From an uncultured Clostridia bacterium (GTDB taxonomy: Bacteria > Bacillota > Clostridia > Christensenellales > Borkfalkiaceae), in contig CAMWLA010000034.1 in the NCBI GenBank assembly GCA_947174975.1, forward strand, positions 1 to 10,769: DNA of 10,769 nt, read 5' to 3'. The translations under genes were made by a program, and so were the position numbers. The notes beneath the pieces are model-generated. The model saw only the letters and a program-made list of their open reading frames with translations, did no database searches and was not told the origin of the DNA. Positions 1 to 4,935 of the stretch are shown piece after piece (the first letter of the stretch is position 1; each line of letters opens with the position of its first letter).

Positions 1-56
1 AATTTGACGACGAATGTTCGTACTGCGGATTTGATTTAAAAAACGGTTCACTTTAA
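1..56 (+). CDS. C-terminal end of an unidentified protein with a CxxC zinc knuckle (partial)
   Basis: The window opens inside a reading frame that begins with the codon at position 3 and ends at TAA 54-56. The visible tail of 17 residues is FDDECSYCGFDLKNGSL. The CSYCG pair is the kind of knuckle that forms half of a zinc ribbon, so the protein probably ends in a small zinc-binding or rubredoxin-like domain whose other half lies outside the window. It is followed directly by the hairpin at 58-90, which fits the end of a transcription unit. Function cannot be assigned from so little. The frame is judged real because of the cysteine motif and the terminator right after its stop. Confidence 0.6.
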   Translation, partial: FDDECSYCGFDLKNGSL

Positions 57-57
57 T

Positions 58-90
58 AAAAAAGCTCTTGGAATTATCCAAGAGCTTTTT
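58..90. terminator. Bidirectional intrinsic terminator between convergent genes
   Basis: An 8-bp perfect stem GCTCTTGG (64-71) pairs with CCAAGAGC (78-85) around the loop AATTAT. It is flanked by an A-run (58-63) and a T-run (86-90), so it has a U-tract when read from either strand. It serves the truncated plus-strand gene ending at 56 and the minus-strand corA-fmdB unit ending at 157. Confidence 0.9.
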
Positions 91-156
91 ACGTTTGATT
101 TGTGATTAGTAAGTTTTGCGTAACAGTTTTTAAGATACGTCGCTTGAGCGTAAGGC

Positions 157-351
157 TCAACAACCCGAGCAAGTTTTGCAGTTCCCGCTGCATTTTTTGG
201 TTTGCTTGCCGGTTGCGGAAAACATCTGTCCGCAGTAGCACCTTTCGGCAACCTTGCCGCAGTCGGGGCAAACGACCTTATCGTTGTGGTCTTTTACAAG
301 CTCTTCAAAAGCCTTGTTGCAGTTTTTACAGATATACTGTAATATGGGCAT
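157..351 (-). CDS. FmdB-family small zinc-ribbon protein
   Basis: This 64-residue protein has the FmdB/CxxC_CxxC_SSSS layout: an N-terminal MPILQYIC start, two knuckles C8-x2-C11 and C28-x2-C31 that would hold one zinc, and a cysteine-rich tail. The tail adds C38, C40 and then C54, C58, C61 and C64, giving ten cysteines in 64 residues, more than one zinc ribbon needs. The family is named after a putative regulator of formamidase genes, but most members have no proven role. The ATG lies one base after the corA stop codon on the same strand, with an AGGA (360-363) inside the end of corA eight bases upstream, so the two are almost certainly co-transcribed and translationally coupled. A link to metal handling is inferred from this pairing only. 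Confidence 0.88.
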   Translation of the reverse strand: MPILQYICKNCNKAFEELVKDHNDKVVCPDCGKVAERCYCGQMFSATGKQTKKCSGNCKTCSGC

Positions 352-352
352 T

Positions 353-1351
353 TCAGTCGTCCTTTTTCCGTTTGTCTTTTTTCTTTTTCCTAAGCTGTTT
401 CTTTAAAGGGTTGCTTCTAAGCAGCAGTACGCCTATCACGGCGGTAAGTACGATGGTTACGCCTACCACAAGCCAGAACCAGCCGGTTTCCTTAAATGAT
501 ACTCCGTCTTGCCAAGGCACCGGCATATTCATTCCCCAGAAGCCCGCAATCATCGTAGGTATCGCCAAAAGTAGGGTGATGATAGTCAGCTTTTTCATTG
601 TGTCGTTGGCGTTGTTGGAAATTACCGAGCCGTAAGCGTCCATGGTCACGCTTAAAATATTTTTGTAGATATTACAAGTTTCAATCGCTTGTCGGCTTTC
701 GATTATGACGTCGTCATAAAGGTCGCGGTATTCCTCTTTCGTTTCAACGCCCTCAACCTTAAACAGCTTTTCGTGAACCCTCTCGTTTGAGTTTAGAGAA
801 GTCGAAAAGTAGACGAGGGAGTTCTGCAAATCGAGTAGCTGAATAATTTCGGTGTTACGCATAGTGCGTTCCATTTCGTTCTGAATACGATGTGTCTTTC
901 TGTCTATCTGCTTTAAGTAGTACAAAAACCTTTTCGCGTTGCAAAGCATAAACGTTAAAAGGAAATGCACTCTTTCCGCGGTGTTAATGCTCTCGCGGCC
1001 CGTAATAAAATCTTTTAAAACGGTGTTGCCCTTTAAGCAGACTGTCACTATACATTTATCGTTATATATAACGGCGAGGGGAATGGTGGTGTAGTCGTCG
1101 CCGCCCTCGTCGTTTTCTTCAATCAGCGGACAGTCGACGATAAACATACTGTTGCCGTCGTCGAATTCGGTACGCGCGCGTTCCTCTTCGTCCAGCGCGG
1201 CTTTAAGCATATCTTCGGATATTCCGGTAAGTGCGGTTATATCCTCGCACTCGTCGTCGCTGGGGTTGATCAAATCAATCCAGCAACCGTTTTTAAAGCT
1301 TTCTTGTTGTTCGGGCGCGCGTCCGCCTTTTGATAAAAAGAATTTTACCAT
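353..1351 (-). CDS. corA: CorA-family divalent cation (Mg2+) transport protein
   Basis: The 332-residue protein has the CorA build: a long acidic and helical cytoplasmic N-terminal domain (about 1-250), then two C-terminal membrane helices at about 255-272 and 291-311. The signature GMN is at residues 273-275 (context FWGMNMP), exactly at the end of the first helix where CorA pentamers form the selectivity ring. The family imports Mg2+, and some members move Co2+, Ni2+ or Zn2+; substrate cannot be settled here. The C-terminus is an unusually basic lysine/arginine tail (about 312-330) on the cytoplasmic side. The ATG at 1351 follows GAGGA (1359-1363) with a 7-nt gap. A leader with its own promoter and an intrinsic terminator precedes the gene, which suggests control by attenuation. 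The fmdB-like gene follows after one base. Confidence 0.93.
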   Translation of the reverse strand: MVKFFLSKGGRAPEQQESFKNGCWIDLINPSDDECEDITALTGISEDMLKAALDEEERARTEFDDGNSMFIVDCPLIEENDEGGDDYTTIPLAVIYNDKCIVTVCLKGNTVLKDFITGRESINTAERVHFLLTFMLCNAKRFLYYLKQIDRKTHRIQNEMERTMRNTEIIQLLDLQNSLVYFSTSLNSNERVHEKLFKVEGVETKEEYRDLYDDVIIESRQAIETCNIYKNILSVTMDAYGSVISNNANDTMKKLTIITLLLAIPTMIAGFWGMNMPVPWQDGVSFKETGWFWLVVGVTIVLTAVIGVLLLRSNPLKKQLRKKKKDKRKKDD

Positions 1352-1358
1352 AGCTTTG

Positions 1359-1363
1359 TCCTC
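1359..1363 (-). promoter_or_regulatory. Ribosome binding site of corA
   Basis: Minus-strand GAGGA lies 7 nt before the corA ATG. It fixes the start and lies downstream of the terminator at 1378-1405, so the leader hairpin would act on transcription rather than by masking this site. Confidence 0.75.
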
Positions 1364-1377
1364 AATAAAATTTTGTC

Positions 1378-1405
1378 AAAAAAATGCACGGAAAATTCCG
1401 TGCAT
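1378..1405 (-). terminator. Intrinsic terminator in the corA leader
   Basis: On the minus strand the arms ATGCACGGAA (1405-1396) and TTCCGTGCAT (1393-1384) form a stem of up to 10 bp, closing to about 9 bp with a 4-nt loop, followed at once by a run of seven T (1384-1378). It lies about 135 nt downstream of the predicted transcription start and 26 nt before the corA ATG. Any transcript from the 1519-1547 promoter, or from the upstream peptidase gene, must pass it to reach corA. It could simply end the peptidase transcript, but its position after a separate promoter fits a conditional attenuator. Confidence 0.85.
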
Positions 1406-1431
1406 TACAAAATCGTATTTCGGCTTTTGTA
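1406..1431 (-). other. Hairpin between leader ORF and terminator
   Basis: On the minus strand TACAAAA (1431-1425) pairs with TTTTGTA (1412-1406) around a 12-nt loop. It directly abuts the 5' arm of the terminator and overlaps the end of the repeated AATTTTCCGTAC at 1429-1440, so it could help decide which leader pairing forms. The stem is AT-rich and weak by itself. Confidence 0.45.
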
Positions 1432-1440
1432 CGGAAAATT

Positions 1441-1488
1441 CTACTGCATATTAAATTCGGTTAAAGTTAAAAAACTACTTGGGTCCAT
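1441..1488 (-). CDS. Putative 15-residue leader peptide upstream of corA
   Basis: A short minus-strand ORF, MDPSSFLTLTEFNMQ, starts at ATG 1488-1486 and stops at TAG 1443-1441. AAAGG at 1498-1494 sits 5 nt before the ATG, a workable ribosome binding site. The predicted transcription start near 1512 would give it a 5' UTR of about 24 nt. Its stop codon abuts the AATTTTCCGTAC sequence that recurs in the terminator, so a ribosome at or near the stop would cover one copy. Known Mg2+ transporter leaders in enterobacteria (mgtL, corL) work through translation of short ORFs, and N-terminal acidic/proline residues matter in mgtL. The single Asp-Pro here is only a weak resemblance. An ORF this short can arise by chance. 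Confidence 0.35.
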   Translation of the reverse strand: MDPSSFLTLTEFNMQ

Positions 1489-1518
1489 ATAAACCTTTGC
1501 GAAAAAATATTTTTAAAC

Positions 1519-1547
1519 ATTATATATTATTTTATTTATTTTGGCAA
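1519..1547 (-). promoter_or_regulatory. Sigma-70-type promoter for the corA-fmdB unit
   Basis: On the minus strand TTGCCA (1547-1542) and TATAAT (1524-1519) are separated by exactly 17 nt of AT-rich DNA. This is a near-consensus housekeeping promoter. The predicted start is about 1512. It lies only 19 nt beyond the stop codon of the upstream peptidase gene, so corA has a private promoter and a leader of about 160 nt. Confidence 0.8.
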
Positions 1548-1565
1548 GTAAATGTTAAAGCAAAT

Positions 1566-3017
1566 TTAAATAACGATTTTGCCGTCGATAAAGGACGCGA
1601 AGAAGCCTTCCAAATCGCCGTACTTCAAAAAGCTTGCATACAAGTTTTCACACGTTGCGATAGTATATATATTGCCCTCGAAGTAGTCCTTGAGCGCAGA
1701 GGTGAACTTTTCGTCGCCTATCGACTGGCGGAGCATATCAAAGAGTATAAGCCCCTTGTTGTAGGAGATATTCGCGTACTCGTAATCGCTTTCGTAATCG
1801 GCAAGATTTCTGTTCATCGCCGTATTCGTTTCGCCGAAAATCTGGTTGTAAACCGAGAAGTATGCCCTATACGCTTTCGTTGCCGAGCCGACAATTCCCG
1901 TGCGGGTGAACGCATAATCGGGGTGGGTTTCGAAGAACATTAAAGAGCTGTATTCCGCAAGTCCCTCGTCTTGCCAAGCGCAGTTAAGCTGATCGCTTCC
2001 TACCATAGCGTACCACCACTGGTGCGCGTTCTCGTGAACGATAGTGTAGATATTGCCCTCGGCGTCAAGCTTGTCGCTTATCATAGTGAGTGCGGGATAT
2101 TCCATACCGCCGTAGCAGAAACCCGTTTGGACGACGGATAGTGTGGGGTAAACGTACCCGCCGAAGGTTCCGTTAAAGTACTCAACGCTTTGCGAAGCCG
2201 CCGTAAGGCTTGTTTTGGGGTTGGCGTCGTTATAGTAATAATACTTGACTTCGGTATTGCCCACGGTGCAAGATTCCACTTTGAATTTATCGGATAACAC
2301 GGCGGCAAAATCTCTTGCATTGTCAAGTGTGTACGTGCACTTTTTTCTTCCCGCCGAAGTGCTCTCTTTTCCCGCTTTTCCGCTCGTCGCGGCGGTATAT
2401 CCCTCGGGTAAATCCAAAGTTACCTTGTAATTGGAGCATTCCGAAAGGAAAGGGTCTCCGCAAGAATAGTAAGGGCATTCCTTGAAGCCCTCTGAAGTAT
2501 ACGCACAGAGAACGGGGTAGAAATTGCCTAAATTTACGGTGTTTTCCGTAACGCCCGTGCGGTGGTTTACTTGCGCAAGATTAAGCTTGTAGCTTATCGT
2601 AATTTTTGCATTCTGCTCGGGATATACCGGGGTCAACAGCGTTACGGTAAGAATATTTTCGTCCTCGCCGCCGACGTTCCAGCCCGCACAGTTTTCCACG
2701 CTGTCTACGGACATCGCGCCGTAGCTCTTGCCCGCATAGTACGCGCTGTCTGTGTAGCTTTGGGAAACGGGACTGAACTTTGCGTTTTCGCGGAACGCGT
2801 TACCGTAAAGGTTAAATTTCAAATCGCCGATTTCGTTGTCGGTATCGTTGTAGTACGTAAAGTTTACGGTACCGCTCAGCGTTCTGGTTTCGCTGTCGTA
2901 GGAAGCAAGTATATCGTACTCGTTCGCGCGGGTTTGCTTTTTACCGCACGCGGTAAGCGTAAGCGCTCCCGCCGCAGCCGTGCATACGGCAAGTATTAAG
3001 CAGATTGATTTTTTCAT
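1566..3017 (-). CDS. Secreted lipoprotein M1-family zinc metallopeptidase
   Basis: The 483-residue protein begins with a lipoprotein signal: MKKS, a hydrophobic stretch, then the lipobox LTAC with lipidated Cys24, so it should be anchored on the outer face of the membrane. The zinc site is complete: HENAH at 328-332 and the third ligand Glu351 in QDEGLAEY, 18 residues on, the M1 (gluzincin) spacing. The exopeptidase motif GxMEN appears as GGMEY at 303-307, and the transition-state tyrosine is probably Tyr419 in SYNKG. The N-terminal 30-230 region is beta-rich, as in the M1 N-terminal domain. At 483 residues it lacks the large C-terminal helical domain of full-size aminopeptidases. It probably trims peptides outside the cell. 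GAGGTG at 3023-3028 supports the ATG at 3017. No terminator of its own is seen before the corA promoter. Confidence 0.9.
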   Translation of the reverse strand: MKKSICLILAVCTAAAGALTLTACGKKQTRANEYDILASYDSETRTLSGTVNFTYYNDTDNEIGDLKFNLYGNAFRENAKFSPVSQSYTDSAYYAGKSYGAMSVDSVENCAGWNVGGEDENILTVTLLTPVYPEQNAKITISYKLNLAQVNHRTGVTENTVNLGNFYPVLCAYTSEGFKECPYYSCGDPFLSECSNYKVTLDLPEGYTAATSGKAGKESTSAGRKKCTYTLDNARDFAAVLSDKFKVESCTVGNTEVKYYYYNDANPKTSLTAASQSVEYFNGTFGGYVYPTLSVVQTGFCYGGMEYPALTMISDKLDAEGNIYTIVHENAHQWWYAMVGSDQLNCAWQDEGLAEYSSLMFFETHPDYAFTRTGIVGSATKAYRAYFSVYNQIFGETNTAMNRNLADYESDYEYANISYNKGLILFDMLRQSIGDEKFTSALKDYFEGNIYTIATCENLYASFLKYGDLEGFFASFIDGKIVI

Positions 3018-3057
3018 TAAAGCACCTCGGTCAACAACTTAAATTTTTAACTAAAAT

Positions 3058-3084
3058 ATTCTATGCCCGACCTTTTACAGTTAA
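3058..3084 (-). promoter_or_regulatory. Possible promoter of the M1 peptidase gene
   Basis: The minus-strand TAGAAT (3063-3058) could be a -10 with TTAACT (3084-3079) as a -35 at a short 15-nt spacing. It overlaps the candidate plus-strand promoter of the divergent gene, so the two directions might compete. The match is only fair. Confidence 0.3.
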
Positions 3085-3110
3085 CACATTTCGCAAAAAT
3101 TAAATACAAT
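3081..3110 (+). promoter_or_regulatory. Possible promoter of the nitrilase-fold gene
   Basis: TTAACA (3081-3086) and TACAAT (3105-3110) are 18 nt apart. If real, the -10 overlaps the first in-frame ATG (3109) and transcription would start near 3117, giving an almost leaderless message from the second ATG at 3118. Neither ATG has a clear Shine-Dalgarno sequence, which is consistent with that idea but does not prove it. Confidence 0.35.
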
Positions 3111-3780
3111 GTATGGTATGGTTTTTTGCGTGATAGCGGACGGAACGGTCAAAAATTTGCAAACCCTTCCGGAGTGCGACGTGGCTGTGTTCGGCTTTAA
3201 CGGACTCGGCGAAGTCGACTACGAAAAGGAGCTGAAGGGCGAATCGGATAAATTCGAGGACGCGGTGCGCCTATCGAAGGCGGCGGGGTGCGGAGTGCTT
3301 TGCGGCTGTTATACGAAGAGTAGAGGCGTTATAAGAAAGTCGGTGTCGGTTGCGGATAACGGCAAGCTTTTGGGAATATCCGATATGAACTACGTTTTAG
3401 ACAGCGAGGAATATAAAAGCGGTGCGGGCTTGGGCGTGTATTCCGTCGGCGGTTACAAGATAGGGCTGTGTATCGAAAACGATTTGCTTTTCCCAGACGC
3501 CTTCAAGGCGCTATCTCTTTGCGGGTGCAGCGCGGTAGTGGTGTTTATGGAAGAAGTGAAAAATATTCTTCCTGCGCTGATTATAAGGACGTATTCTTAC
3601 CTCTACGGAATACCAGTAGTTATGTGTGCGGGCAAAACGGCGTTCTTTTCGGAGGTCACCGGCGAGATAGCAACTTCATCTATGCCCGTATCCTATTTCG
3701 ACGTAAGTCCTTGTCCGCAATACAGAAAGGTATCAATGCGAACTAAGGGACTATTCAACGATTTTAGCGAAGACTACTGA
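3109..3780 (+). CDS. Nitrilase-superfamily (carbon-nitrogen hydrolase fold) protein, probably catalytically inactive
   Basis: This 223-residue protein resembles a short carbon-nitrogen hydrolase. The best match is GGYKIGLCIENDLLFPD at about 114-130 followed by a G-C-S-A-VVV strand, which lines up with the family block GxxICYDxRFPE...GAdxxxxp. In that alignment the nucleophile Cys falls on Glu123; a Cys sits two residues earlier at 121. The usual PE of the N-terminal catalytic Glu aligns near GFNG (29-32), and the KxxL lysine region near 87-95 has no lysine in place (LLGISDMNY). All three triad positions therefore look lost, suggesting a pseudoenzyme with a binding or regulatory role. It is shorter than the usual 260-280 residues. 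It is divergent from the M1 peptidase gene and ends in tandem terminators. ATG 3109 is chosen for length; ATG 3118 is possible. Confidence 0.7.
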   Translation: MYGMVFCVIADGTVKNLQTLPECDVAVFGFNGLGEVDYEKELKGESDKFEDAVRLSKAAGCGVLCGCYTKSRGVIRKSVSVADNGKLLGISDMNYVLDSEEYKSGAGLGVYSVGGYKIGLCIENDLLFPDAFKALSLCGCSAVVVFMEEVKNILPALIIRTYSYLYGIPVVMCAGKTAFFSEVTGEIATSSMPVSYFDVSPCPQYRKVSMRTKGLFNDFSEDY

Positions 3781-3797
3781 AAAAGTTCACAAAAATA

Positions 3798-3824
3798 ACG
3801 CGCTATTCTGCGCGCGTAATTTTT
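3798..3824 (+). terminator. First terminator-like hairpin after the nitrilase-fold gene
   Basis: ACGCGC (3798-3803) pairs with GCGCGT (3812-3817) around an 8-nt loop, followed by AATTTTT. It lies 18 nt beyond the stop codon at 3780. Confidence 0.6.
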
Positions 3825-3833
3825 CGTGATTTT

Positions 3834-3855
3834 GAGAGGCTCTGCCTCTCTTTTT
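3834..3855 (+). terminator. Second, strong intrinsic terminator after the nitrilase-fold gene
   Basis: GAGAGGC (3834-3840) pairs with GCCTCTC (3844-3850) and is followed directly by five T. Together with the hairpin at 3798-3824 it isolates the nitrilase-fold gene from the housekeeping operon. Confidence 0.85.
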
Positions 3856-3894
3856 GCGATTTAAGGGCAAACTTATCATATAATCGCAAAAATT

Positions 3895-3963
3895 CACTCC
3901 GCCGAGGCGCAGGTGTGCGCAAATAGGGTTGCGCGGCGGAAAAGTGTGATTTTCCTTGCGCCG
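3895..3963 (+). other. GC-rich foldable intergenic element (possible small RNA or regulatory structure)
   Basis: Within the 277-nt gap before yicC this segment can form an outer helix TCCGCC (3898-3903) with GGCGGA (3935-3940), stacked on an inner hairpin GCGCAA (3917-3922) with TTGCGC (3929-3934) around ATAGGG. An alternative hairpin GCGCA (3907-3911) with TGCGC (3916-3920) uses the same bases, and GGCGCA (3906-3911) could also reach TGCGCC (3957-3962). A TATAAT at 3879-3884 could place a transcription start near 3891. The element lies upstream of the yicC promoter, so it is not in that operon's 5' UTR. No U-tract ends it, and I recognise no known RNA family. Confidence 0.35.
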
Positions 3964-3995
3964 TAAAATATTTAAATAATCGTAACTTTATTTAG

Positions 3996-4024
3996 TTGTA
4001 ATTTTTTTAAAAGATTGTTATAAT
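3996..4024 (+). promoter_or_regulatory. Promoter of the yicC-gmk-rpoZ operon
   Basis: TTGTAA (3996-4001) and TATAAT (4019-4024) are exactly 17 nt apart in an AT-rich background. The predicted start is near 4031, about 27 nt before the yicC ATG, with CGGAG at 4043-4047 as its ribosome binding site. Confidence 0.82.
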
Positions 4025-4057
4025 TAAAATAATACAATTGCTACGGAGTTATCGCAG

Positions 4058-4933
4058 ATGTTGAGTATGACGGGTTACGGAAGAGGCGAATACAAGGAGG
4101 GCGGTATCGAGCTTACCGTTGAGGTTAAGACGGTTAACAACCGCTACCTTGACGTGTCCGTAAAATCGCCCCGTATTTTTATCGCTTGCGAGGACGTCAT
4201 ACGTTCCGCCGTGCGCGAAAAGCTGACGCGCGGACATGCCGACGTGTTTATATCCCTTTCGGACAAGCGTGAAAAACCCCGCACTCTTCATCTCGACGAG
4301 GGAACGGCAAAAGCCTATGCGGACGCGGCAAGGAGAGTTCACTCACTTTTCCCCGACGCCGAAAACGATTTTTCGGTATCCGCAATATTGCGCTATCCCG
4401 ACGTTATAAAGGCGGAGGAAAGTAATGCCGCCGACGACGAGTGCATGAACGCATTATCTGTTGCGCTGAATTCCGCTTTGGACAAGCTTAACGCAATGCG
4501 CGAAATAGAGGGCGGAAAGCTTGCCGCGGACATGCTGTCGCGTATGAAAACAATCGAGGAGCAAGTAAACTTTATCGAAAAGCGGGCGCCGCAAGTTGCG
4601 GAAAACTACCGCGTTAAACTCGAAGCGAAAATGAAAAAGCTTTTAGAGGGTGTCGAAGTCGACGAGGGGAGACTGCTAACCGAGGTTGCGCTGTTTTCGG
4701 ACAAGAGCAACATTGACGAAGAGTTGACCCGCTTGCACTCGCATATATCACAGTTCAGAGAAATCTGCAAGGAAAAACTTGTCGGCAGAAAGCTTGACTT
4801 TTTGGTTCAGGAGTTCAACCGCGAAACGAATACGATTTGTTCGAAGTCAAACGACATCGAAGTTACGCGGTTGGGTCTTGCAATGAAAAACGAAATCGAG
4901 AAAATCCGCGAACAAGTTCAGAACGTGGAGTAG
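4058..4933 (+). CDS. yicC: YicC-family endoribonuclease
   Basis: The 291-residue protein has the family's N-terminal signature MLSMTGYGRGE and the strongly conserved C-terminal block: DKSNIDEELTRL..H (about 210-225), then GRKLDFLVQEFNRE.NT and SK, ending in KIREQVQNVE. E. coli YicC is described as an endoribonuclease acting on structured RNA, including the sRNA RyhB; the clostridial homologues are less studied. Length matches the family. It is the first gene of the operon, 27 nt after the predicted transcription start. The gmk gene follows after 2 nt. In Bacillus the small gene remA sits between these two; it is absent here. Confidence 0.94.
   Translation: MLSMTGYGRGEYKEGGIELTVEVKTVNNRYLDVSVKSPRIFIACEDVIRSAVREKLTRGHADVFISLSDKREKPRTLHLDEGTAKAYADAARRVHSLFPDAENDFSVSAILRYPDVIKAEESNAADDECMNALSVALNSALDKLNAMREIEGGKLAADMLSRMKTIEEQVNFIEKRAPQVAENYRVKLEAKMKKLLEGVEVDEGRLLTEVALFSDKSNIDEELTRLHSHISQFREICKEKLVGRKLDFLVQEFNRETNTICSKSNDIEVTRLGLAMKNEIEKIREQVQNVE
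4927..4930 (+). promoter_or_regulatory. Ribosome binding site deciding the gmk start
   Basis: GGAG in the last codons of yicC lies 5 nt before ATG 4936. The open frame extends further upstream, but the added residues overlap yicC and look unlike a kinase, so the ATG at 4936 is the start. Confidence 0.8.
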
Positions 4934-4935
4934 AT

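Noticed and set aside
144..160. TTGAGC/GCTCAA hairpin at the end of the fmdB-like gene
   Set aside because: No T-run follows on the minus strand; the bidirectional terminator at 58-90 does the job.
102..635. 177-codon plus-strand open frame opposite the fmdB-like gene and corA
   Set aside because: It is antisense to two recognised genes, with a low-complexity phenylalanine/serine-rich translation; a shadow frame.
1374..1379. Perfect minus-strand TTGACA just upstream of corA
   Set aside because: At 17 nt spacing the -10 position reads AAGCTA and falls on the corA ribosome binding/start region, so it cannot serve as a useful promoter.
1352..1518. M-box or yybP-ykoY riboswitch in the corA leader
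   Set aside because: The conserved sequence blocks I know for these classes are not visible; a covariance-model search would be decisive.
1479..1943. 154-codon plus-strand open frame opposite the M1 peptidase gene
   Set aside because: It is antisense to a gene with an intact lipobox, HENAH and QDEGLAEY motifs, has no recognisable domain and no convincing ribosome binding site; it is a shadow frame.
4837..4935. Longer N-terminus for guanylate kinase starting at 4837
   Set aside because: The extra 33 residues overlap the conserved end of yicC, lack kinase character, and ATG 4936 has a well-placed GGAG and starts directly at the first strand before the P-loop.
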